A stretch of DNA of 23,490 nucleotides. Source: DASYPQ01 sp041488095. GTDB lineage: Bacteria > Planctomycetota > UBA1135 > GCA-002686595. Every line of letters begins with the position of its first letter. Within the stretch, counting starts at the first letter, position 1. Where the stretch lies: the NCBI GenBank assembly GCA_041488095.1, contig JBGPOP010000053.1, positions 1 through 23,490 on the forward strand. Direction: 5' to 3'. Under the pieces are notes generated by a model that saw only the letters and a program-made list of their open reading frames with translations, was not told the origin of the DNA and ran no database searches. The position numbers were made by a program, and so were the translations under genes. Below, piece by piece: positions 6,620-14,600 of the stretch.

Positions 6620-9600
6620 ATGCTGTCGATCCCTCTGGCCCTCCTGCTGACGATCGCGCCGGAATCGCCGTTGCGCCTGTTCCTCCGCGGCGGGCCGAAG
6701 ACCCACGGCCCGAACCAGCACGAGCACGAGCGCTTCGTCGCCGAGTGGAAGGACCTCCTCGCCTCGCGCGGCGCGGTCGTCGACGGCGCGCTGCGCTTCC
6801 CGACCGCCGACGAGCTCGCGCGCACCGACGTCCTGGTGATGTACGCCGCCGACGGCGGCTCGATCCACGGCGACGACCGCGCGCACCTCGAAGCCTTCCT
6901 CGCCCGCGGCGGCGGCCTGGCCGTCCTCCACGACGCGGTCTGCTCGGACGATCCGACGTGGTTCCAGACGATCGCCGGCGGCGCCTGGGAGTGGGGCCAC
7001 TCGAAGTGGCACGAAGGCCTCGTCGACCTCTACTTCACCGACCGCGACCACCCGATCACGCGAAGCATCTCGAACTTCCGCTTCCAGGACGAGATCTACA
7101 CCGACCTCCACCTCGCACCCGAAGCGAAGGTCCTCGTCCGCGGCTTCCACTCCATCTTCGAGATCTCGCCGCAGGCCTGGATCTACGAGAAAGGCCCCTA
7201 CCGCGCCTTCGTCTCGATCCAGGGCCACGAGTGGTCCTCCTTCTCGCACCCCGCCTGGCGCGCGCTCGTCCTGCGCGGCATCGCCTGGGCCGGCCGGCGC
7301 GACGTCGACCTCCTGCTCGCTCCCGAGGAGAAAGCTGCGCTGCGCTACCCGCCCGGCGGTCCGATGTCCCCCGAGAGCGCCGCGAGCGCGCTCGTCCTCC
7401 ATCCCGACTTCGACCTCTCGCTCGTCGCAGCCGAGCCCCTCGTCGCGAAGCCCATCTCGATCGACTGGGACGCTCGAGGCCGCATGTGGATCGCGGAGAC
7501 GCCGGGCTACCCGGAGAAGGAGCGCTACCCGGAGGCCCCCGCGCGCGACGACATCGCGGTCCTCGAGGACCGCGACGGCGACGGCCGCATGGACGCGAAG
7601 ACCGTGTTCATGCAGGGCATCGACCTCGTCACGAGCCTGGTCCTCCACCGCGACGGCGCGATCGTCGCGCAGGCGGGGGACATCCGCTTTCTGCGCGACA
7701 CGGACGGGGACGGCGTCGCGGACGCGGAGGATGTCCTCTTCACCGGCTTCGGCTACGGCGACACGCACGCGGTGGTCAGCAACCTGCGCTGGGGCCTCGA
7801 CGGGTGGATCTACGGCACGCAGGGCTATTCCGGCGACGAATCGCGCCACGTGACGAACGCCGCGGGGCAGGATTTCGGGCACATCGGGAACGGCGTGTTC
7901 CGCTTCCGGCCCGACGGCTCGGCGATCGAGGTGGTGTCGGCGTACGGCTCGAACACGTGGGGCCTCGACTTCTCCGACGAGGGCGAGCTCTTCTTCACCA
8001 TGGCGAACGGCGCGCACCTCCGGCACGTCGTCCTCCCCGAGCGCGTCTTCGCGGGCGGACGCCTCGGGAGGGTCGAGAGCTGGGCCGACTGCCCCGACCA
8101 CGACCGCGTCGCGCCGCTGCTCACGCACCCGGACGCGCCGTACGCGCAGATCGATTTCGTCGGCGGCTTCACGGCGGCTTCGGGGTGCCTGCTCTACACC
8201 GGCGGCGCGTGGCCGGCGGAGTGGCGGAACGCGCACTTCACGTGCGAGCCGAGCGTGCACCTCGTCCATCACGACGTGCTCTCGAGCGCGGGCGTGACGT
8301 TCCGCGCGACGAAGGCGCGGGAGGAGGAGTTCCTGGCGGGGAAGGACCTGTGGTTCCGGCCGGTGCACCTGCGCGTCGGGCCCGACGGAGCGATGTACCT
8401 GCTCGATTTCTACAACCAGGCGATCGTGCACAACGATCCGCGCGGGCCGAAGCAGGGGCCCACGAACGCCGCGCTGCGGCCGGATCGCGACCACGATCAC
8501 GGGCGGATCTGGCGCGTGCAGCACAAGAGAGCGGCGAAGCTCGCGATCCCGGATCTCGCGCGCGCGGATGCCGCCGGGCTCGCGCGCGCTCTCGAGCATC
8601 CGAACGGCTGGGTTCGTGGGACGGCCGAGAGGCTGCTGGTCGAGCGGGGATCGGCCGATGCGGTGCGCCCCGTGCTCGCGTCCGCTTCCGTCCCGGTGCG
8701 GATCGCCGCGCTGTGGACGCTGCAGCGGCTCGGCGCGCTCGACGATGCCGCGTGCAGGAGCGCGCTCGCGGACCCCGATCCGGCCGTGCGCGCGAACGGG
8801 GCGCGGGTCGCGGCTCTGGCCCGCACCGGGGACGAGCCGCAGCGCCGATCCGCGATCGCGAAGCTCCTCGGGGACCCCAGCGAAAGGGTCCGCCTCGAAG
8901 CCCTGGTCGCGCTCGGCGACCTCGGGCCGGACGCCGAGGTCCTGCGCGACGTCGCCCGTCGCTGGAGCGCGATGTCGGATCCCTGGACTCGCAACGCCGC
9001 GCTGCGCGTCGCCGCTTCCGACCCGATCGACCTCGTGAAGTCCATCCTGGCTCTCCACGCGGAGAAGGAGTGCCGGGAGCTCGCCGCCGAAGCCGTGCGC
9101 CGCGCCTCGAGAATCGGGGAGGCCGCGCCGATCGCATCGCTCGTGCCCCTGTTCGCCGGGTACGCGGGCGCCGACCCGACCTTCGTCGGCGATGCGCTGG
9201 ATGCGATCCGGACGGAGCCGCCCGACGGCGCCTCGAAGCCGCTGATCCGGGACCTCGGTGCGCTCCTCGGCCGGGGTGACGTCGAGGTGGCGAGCGCCGC
9301 GCTGCGGCTCGCGCAGCGCTGGCGCATGTCGGACGACCTCCGCGCCGAAGTCGACGCCCTCGCCGGACGTCTCGCGACGGAGCTAGAGGACGCCGACGGC
9401 GGGATCGCCCCTCGCGTCCGGGCGCTCTCGACCCTGCTCTCGATTCCCGATCGCCGCGCGCGCGCGATCGAGGGCGCCCGCGCGCTGCTCGTCCCTTCGT
9501 GCTCGCTCGAGGAGCTTGCCTCCGCCGTCGACGCGCTCGCCGCGACCGACGATCCGGCCGCGGCGCGCGCCCTGTGCGCGGCCTACCCTGCGCTCTCGGG

Positions 9601-10855
9601 CCGGGTGCAGGACCGGATCTTCGAGAAGCTCGCAGCGCGCGCGAGCTGGTCGGCCGCCCTCCTCGACGCGATCGAGAAGGAGGAGATCCGGGCGCGCGAG
9701 CTCTCGCCGCAGAAGCTCCAGCGCTTGCGCGCGCATCCCGACGCGGCGATCGCCGGTCGCGCGGAGCGCGTGCTCCGGCTCGCGACGACGCCCGCGGCGG
9801 AGATCGAGGCGCTGATCGGCAAGCTCCTCCCCGACGTCGAGGGCCCGGGCGACGCCGCGGCCGGCAAGGAGCTCTTCGCGAAGAACTGCGCGAGCTGCCA
9901 CCAGGTCGCGGGCGCAGGCAGCACCGTGGGCCCCGACCTCACCGGCATGGGCGCCCACGCCGCGGGCGATCTCCTGACGTCGATCCTCGACCCGAGCCGC
10001 GCGGTCGAGCCCTCCTACGCCGAGTGGGTGCTCGAGACGAAGGACGGCCGGCTGCTCGGCGGCGTGCTCGCGCGCGAGAGCGCCGACTCCGTGCTCCTGC
10101 GCTGGAGCGGCGGCGAGGAGGAAGTGGCGCGCGCGGAGATCGAATCGATGCACAACACGCGGCAGTCGCCGATGCCCATGGGCTTCGAGAGCCTCCGCGC
10201 CGACGGCCTGCGCGACCTGATCGCGTACCTCGCGACCGGCTCGGAGGGTTTCCGCGTGCTGAGCCTCGCCTCCCTCGCCAACGCGAGCTCGCACGCCGGT
10301 CTCTACGACTCCCAGCGCGACGCGAAGCCGATGCGCTTCGCGCGCTACGGGATCGTCGTGACCTCCGGCGTGCCCTTCGAGATCCTCGACCCGGACCGCT
10401 CGAGCAGCGGGTGCAACGCCGTGGTCCTGAAGGGCGGGATGGTCCCCGATTGGGAGTGCAAGGCCCTTCGTCCGCAGCGGGTCGAGGTGCCGGTCGGCCT
10501 CGCCGTCGCGAAGGTGCACGTCCTCGGCGGCATCGCCGCCTTCGGATACCCCTTCGTGAGCGAGGCGAAGGGGGCGCTGAAATGGACCTGGCTCTACCGG
10601 GACGGCACGAGCGAGGAGGTCGTGCTCAGGAACGGCGTCGAGATCGGCGACTGGATCCGGCGCAGCGACGTGCCCGGATCGGCGTACGTCGAGGGGCTGC
10701 TGGCCGAGAAGAGCTGGGGCCAGGTGCGCTACCATGCGCTGGCTCCGTCGAAGGCGGTCCCCGTGCGCGCGATCGCGCTCGAGAGCTTCGACAACGAGCT
10801 CGCCCCGACGGTGTTCGCGATGACCGCGGAGCTCTTGCCCGTGAAAGGGAAGTAG
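6620..10855 (+). CDS. Giant exported ThuA + PVC-type dehydrogenase + HEAT + c-type heme protein (1411 aa)
   Basis: Domains in order: a short hydrophobic leader (MLSIPLALLLTIA, no basic n-region); a ThuA-like domain at about 17-232 (RLFLRGGPKTHG near its start, VLMYAADGG and GGGLAVLHDAV inside); and a PVC-type membrane-bound dehydrogenase propeller at about 258-632 (LVAKPISIDWDARGRMWIAE, ending GRIWRVQ). HEAT-like helical repeats fill about 640-1075. A c-type heme domain lies at about 1078-1207, with CASCH at 1090-1094, VGPDLTGMG, and SPMPMG, whose Met1185 is a candidate axial ligand. The C-terminal domain (about 1215-1411, FARYGIVVTSGVPFEILD) resembles glycoside-binding modules of planctomycete proteins. 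The family is thought to oxidise substrates outside the cytoplasm and pass electrons to heme; no substrate is established. ThuA proteins belong to 3-keto-disaccharide metabolism in Rhizobiaceae. Confidence 0.9.
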   Translation: MLSIPLALLLTIAPESPLRLFLRGGPKTHGPNQHEHERFVAEWKDLLASRGAVVDGALRFPTADELARTDVLVMYAADGGSIHGDDRAHLEAFLARGGGLAVLHDAVCSDDPTWFQTIAGGAWEWGHSKWHEGLVDLYFTDRDHPITRSISNFRFQDEIYTDLHLAPEAKVLVRGFHSIFEISPQAWIYEKGPYRAFVSIQGHEWSSFSHPAWRALVLRGIAWAGRRDVDLLLAPEEKAALRYPPGGPMSPESAASALVLHPDFDLSLVAAEPLVAKPISIDWDARGRMWIAETPGYPEKERYPEAPARDDIAVLEDRDGDGRMDAKTVFMQGIDLVTSLVLHRDGAIVAQAGDIRFLRDTDGDGVADAEDVLFTGFGYGDTHAVVSNLRWGLDGWIYGTQGYSGDESRHVTNAAGQDFGHIGNGVFRFRPDGSAIEVVSAYGSNTWGLDFSDEGELFFTMANGAHLRHVVLPERVFAGGRLGRVESWADCPDHDRVAPLLTHPDAPYAQIDFVGGFTAASGCLLYTGGAWPAEWRNAHFTCEPSVHLVHHDVLSSAGVTFRATKAREEEFLAGKDLWFRPVHLRVGPDGAMYLLDFYNQAIVHNDPRGPKQGPTNAALRPDRDHDHGRIWRVQHKRAAKLAIPDLARADAAGLARALEHPNGWVRGTAERLLVERGSADAVRPVLASASVPVRIAALWTLQRLGALDDAACRSALADPDPAVRANGARVAALARTGDEPQRRSAIAKLLGDPSERVRLEALVALGDLGPDAEVLRDVARRWSAMSDPWTRNAALRVAASDPIDLVKSILALHAEKECRELAAEAVRRASRIGEAAPIASLVPLFAGYAGADPTFVGDALDAIRTEPPDGASKPLIRDLGALLGRGDVEVASAALRLAQRWRMSDDLRAEVDALAGRLATELEDADGGIAPRVRALSTLLSIPDRRARAIEGARALLVPSCSLEELASAVDALAATDDPAAARALCAAYPALSGRVQDRIFEKLAARASWSAALLDAIEKEEIRARELSPQKLQRLRAHPDAAIAGRAERVLRLATTPAAEIEALIGKLLPDVEGPGDAAAGKELFAKNCASCHQVAGAGSTVGPDLTGMGAHAAGDLLTSILDPSRAVEPSYAEWVLETKDGRLLGGVLARESADSVLLRWSGGEEEVARAEIESMHNTRQSPMPMGFESLRADGLRDLIAYLATGSEGFRVLSLASLANASSHAGLYDSQRDAKPMRFARYGIVVTSGVPFEILDPDRSSSGCNAVVLKGGMVPDWECKALRPQRVEVPVGLAVAKVHVLGGIAAFGYPFVSEAKGALKWTWLYRDGTSEEVVLRNGVEIGDWIRRSDVPGSAYVEGLLAEKSWGQVRYHALAPSKAVPVRAIALESFDNELAPTVFAMTAELLPVKGK
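10844..10850 (+). promoter_or_regulatory. Ribosome binding site for the cupin GTG start
   Basis: AAAGGGA lies seven bases before the GTG at 10858 and overlaps the last codons of the preceding gene. It decides the cupin start, because the same frame is open for more than 1 kb further upstream. Confidence 0.6.
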
Positions 10856-10857
10856 AC

Positions 10858-11316
10858 GTGTGCAGCGAGCACTTCCTGAGGTTCGTGACGTCGGCGGAGG
10901 CCGAGGTCGAGGTGATGCCGTGGGGCCGGCACGAGTGGTTCTCGCGCGCGGGCCTGACGGGCGCGGAGCAGATCCAGGTCGTGCGCGTGACGATGCCGCC
11001 CGGCAAGGCGCACGCGTTCCACCGGCACCCGTGCATGGAGGAGGCGATCTACTGCCTTTCCGGTCGCGCCGAGCAGTGGGTCGGGCGGGAGAAGCGCATT
11101 CTCAGGTCGGGCGAGGTGGCGCACGTCCCGATGAATGAGGTGCACGGCACCTACAACGTGTTCGACGAGCCGGTCGTGTTCCTCGCGATCCTGTCGCCGG
11201 CGGTGTACGAGGGACCGGCCCTCGTCGACATGTCGGGCGAGGAGCCCTGGCGCTCGCTCGAACCGCGCTATGCTGGGCGGCCTTCCGCCCCCAGGAGTCC
11301 CGAGGAGAATCGATGA
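10858..11316 (+). CDS. Small single-domain cupin (152 aa)
   Basis: This is a cupin_2-type beta-barrel. Motif 1 reads HAFHRHPCMEEAIYCLSG (H-x-H, then a downstream Glu and the closing Gly). Motif 2 reads GEVAHVPMNEVHGTYN, matching G-x5-P-x4-H-x3-N. The two His of motif 1, the Glu and the motif 2 His form the usual metal site. There is no signal peptide, so the protein is probably cytoplasmic. Such proteins bind a divalent metal and act on small acids or sugars, or sense them; the substrate is unknown. The GTG at 10858 begins two bases after the stop of the giant gene, and the 3' end overlaps the Dabb gene (ATGA). Confidence 0.85.
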   Translation: MCSEHFLRFVTSAEAEVEVMPWGRHEWFSRAGLTGAEQIQVVRVTMPPGKAHAFHRHPCMEEAIYCLSGRAEQWVGREKRILRSGEVAHVPMNEVHGTYNVFDEPVVFLAILSPAVYEGPALVDMSGEEPWRSLEPRYAGRPSAPRSPEENR

Positions 11317-11621
11317 TCACCCACATGGTCTTGCTGCGCGTGAAGAAGGACGTCCCGAAGAAGGAGGTCGACCGCGCGTTCTCGGAGCTCGCGGCGCTGA
11401 AGGGGAAGATCGCGGGCCTCCTGTCGTTCACGGGCGGGCCGTACGCGTCGCCCGAGGGGCTCCACAAGGGCTTCACGCACGGCTTCTCGATGACCTTCAA
11501 GGATGCGGCTGCGCGCGACGGGTACCTCTCCCACCCCGAGCACGAGAAGGTCAAGAAGACCCTCTTCGCGGTCCTCGATGGCGGCCTCGACGGCGTGGTC
11601 GCTTTCGACTACGCGTCCTGA
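11313..11621 (+). CDS. Dabb (stress-responsive A/B barrel) domain protein (102 aa)
   Basis: This protein of one dimeric alpha/beta-barrel domain starts MITHMVLLRVKKDVPKKEVD, the usual Dabb opening strand and helix. It continues with KGFTHGFSMTFKDAAARDGY and then HPEHEKVKKTL, the conserved HP-x-H region. The ATG is 5 bases after GAGGAG and overlaps the cupin stop. Dabb proteins are cytoplasmic or, in planctomycetes, often lie beside sugar-oxidoreductase genes; their reaction is generally unknown. The tight coupling to the cupin suggests the two act together. Confidence 0.87.
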   Translation: MITHMVLLRVKKDVPKKEVDRAFSELAALKGKIAGLLSFTGGPYASPEGLHKGFTHGFSMTFKDAAARDGYLSHPEHEKVKKTLFAVLDGGLDGVVAFDYAS

Positions 11622-11635
11622 GGAGCGCTCGACCG

Positions 11636-14600
11636 ATGCTCCCCCTTCTCGCTCTCGGCCTCGCATCCGGCTCCACACAGGATCCCGCGCTCCACTTCGA
11701 GCGCCGCCAGCTCTCGACCGAGTTCACCTGCGAGGGCGCGACCTTCGCCGACCTCGATCGCGACGGGAAGAACGACGTCGTCGCGGGACCGTGGTGGTAC
11801 GAGGGCCCCGGCTTCGAGAAGAAGCACGCGATCTACGAGCCCAAGCCCTTCGACCCGCGCGGCTACTCCGACAACTTCTTCGTCTGGCCGCGCGACCTCG
11901 ACGGCGACGGTTGGCTCGATCTCCTCGTCGTCGGCTTCCCGGGCAAGGAGGCGTTCTGGTACCGCAACCCGCTCGCCGATCCCGCCAGGCGCGACGCGCC
12001 GTGGGAGCGTTTCCAGGTCGCGCCGGTCGTCGACAACGAATCGCCCACGTTCACCGACCTCACCGGTGACGGGAAGTCCGAGCTCGTCTTCCACACCGGC
12101 GGTCGCTTCGGCTGGGCCGAGCCCGTGTCCGGCGATCCCAAGGCGCCGTGGATCTTCCATCCGCTCTCGGAGAAGCTCGACATCGGCCAGTTCACCCACG
12201 GCCTCGGTGTCGGCGACGTCGACGGCGACGGGAGGAAGGACGTGCTGTGGAAGGAAGGCTGGTTCCGCCAGCCCCCTTCCCTCGCGGGCGATCCCGTCTG
12301 GGAATTCCATCCCTTCCGCTTCTCCGATCGCGAGGGCGGCGCGCAGATGTTCGTCGTCGACGTCGACGGGGACGGGGACGGCGACGTGATCACGAGCCTC
12401 GCGGCGCACCACTTCGGGCTCTCCTGGTTCGAGAACGTGAAGAAGGACGGCGCGATCACGTTCATCGAGCACCGCCTGATGGACGACGATCCCTCGAAGA
12501 GCCCGCACGGCGCCTGCTTCGCCGAGGTGCACGCCCTCGACCTCGCCGACGTCGACGGGGACGGGCTGCCCGACATCGTCACCGGCAAGCGCTGGTGGTC
12601 GCACGGCGCCCAGGGCGACCCGCAGCCGGGCTCGAAGCCGGTCGTCTACTGGTTCCAGCTCGTGCGCGGGAAGGACGGCGAGGTCGACTTCGTCCCCCAC
12701 CTCGCCGACGACGGCTCGGGCGTCGGCGTGTTCCTCACCACCGGCGACGTCGACGGTGACGGCAAGCTCGACGTCGTGATCGGGAACAAGCTCGGCGCGT
12801 TCGTCCTCCTCCAGCGGAGCGGAGCCGAAGCCTACGACGGCCCCCCCACGCTCGACTTCGAGACCGGCGACCTGCGCGGCTGGACCGCGACCGGCGACGC
12901 CTTCGAAGGCCAGCCGATCCGCGGGGACACGTCCACCGCGCGCGGGCGCGAGGCCAGCCGTCACCAGGGCGAGTACTGGATCGGAGGCTTCGAGAGGCAC
13001 GGCGACGATCGCAAGGGCACCCTCACCTCGAAGCCCTTCGCCGTCCTGAAGCCCTGGGCGAGCTTCCTCGTCGGCGGCGGCGCGTACAACTCGACGCGCG
13101 TCGACGTCGTCCTCGCCGACGACGGGAAGGTCGTCTTCCAGTCCTCCGGCGCGAACTACGAGAGCCTCCAGCGCGTCGCCGTCGATCTCGGTCCGTACGT
13201 CGGAAAGAGCATCTTCCTGCGCATCGTCGACGAGGCCACGGGCAACTGGGGCCACGTCAACTTCGACGACTTCCGTTTCCACGACGAGAGGCCGTCGCTC
13301 GGCCGCTCCGCCGACATCCCCGCGATCTACCCGGTCGATCAGGTCGAGCACGCCGGCCTCTCTCCCGAAGCCGCGCGAGCGGCGATGACCGTCCCGGAAG
13401 GCTTCCACGTCGACCTCGTCGCCTCGGAGCCCGACGTCCGCCAGCCGATCGCGATGGCGATCGACGACAAGGGACGGCTGTGGGTCGCGGAGGCGTTCAC
13501 CTACCCCGTGCGCGAGGCCGGGGAGCAGGGTCGGGACGACATCGTCGTCTTCGAGGACCAGGACGGGGACGGACGCTTCGAGAAGCGCACCGTCTTCCTC
13601 GAGCACCTCGATCTCGTCAGCGGCCTCGAGGTCGGATTCGGCGGCGTGTGGATCGGCGCCGCGCCCTACCTCCTGTTCGTGCCCGACCGCAACGACGACC
13701 TCGTGCCGGACGGTCCGCCCGAGGTCCTCCTCGACGGCTTCGGCTACGAGGACACCCACGAGACGCTCAATGCGTTCACGTGGGGCCCCGACGGGTGGCT
13801 CTACGGCTGCCACGGCGTCTTCACGCACAGCCGCGTCGGCAAGCCCGGGACGCCCGACGCCGAGCGCACGCCCATGAACGCCGCCGTCTGGCGCTTCCAG
13901 CCGACGCGTCGCGAGTTCGAGGTCTTCGCCTGGGGGACGTCGAACCCCTGGGGCATCGACTTCGACGACCGCGGGCAGGCGATCATCACGGCCTGCGTCA
14001 TCCCGCACTTGTGGCACGTGATCCAGGGAGGGCGCTACGAGCGGCAGGCGGGAAACCACTTCGATCCCTACGTTTTCGAGGACATCCAGACCGTCGCCGA
14101 CCACCTCCACTGGCAGGGCGTCGACCCGTGGGCCGCGAACCTGCGCTCCGGAGCGGTCGGAGGAGGACACGCCCACTGCGGGGCGCTGGTCTACCTCGGC
14201 GGCGCCTTCCCCGAGCCTTGGCGCGGCCGGGTGCTGATGAACAACATCCACGGCAACCGCATCAACGCCGACGTGCTCGAGCGATCCGGCTCGGGCTTCG
14301 TCGGACGCCATGGCGAGGACCTCCTGCGGGCGAACGATCTCTGGTTCCGCGGCGTCGCGCTCAAGTCCGGACCGGACGGCGCCGTCTACGTGACGGACTG
14401 GTCCGACAAGCAGGCCTGCCACCTCACCGACCCCGAGCGGTGGGACCGGACGAACGGCCGCATCTATCGCATCGCGTACGGGCCGCGACGACCTCTCCAG
14501 GTCGACCTGAAGAAGCTCCCGAGCGCCGATCTCGTCCGCCTCCAGCTCGATCCGAACGAATGGTACGTCTCACACGCGCGGCGCATCCTCCAAGAGCGCG

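Noticed and set aside
11609..14422. 937-codon open frame on the minus strand opposite the second giant gene
   Set aside because: It is rich in Arg, Val, Glu and Asp with no recognisable motif, and mirrors the codon pattern of the plus-strand gene. GC-ending codons leave antisense frames open; the same applies to minus-strand frames at 6410-9058, 14867-16909 and 16618-18567.
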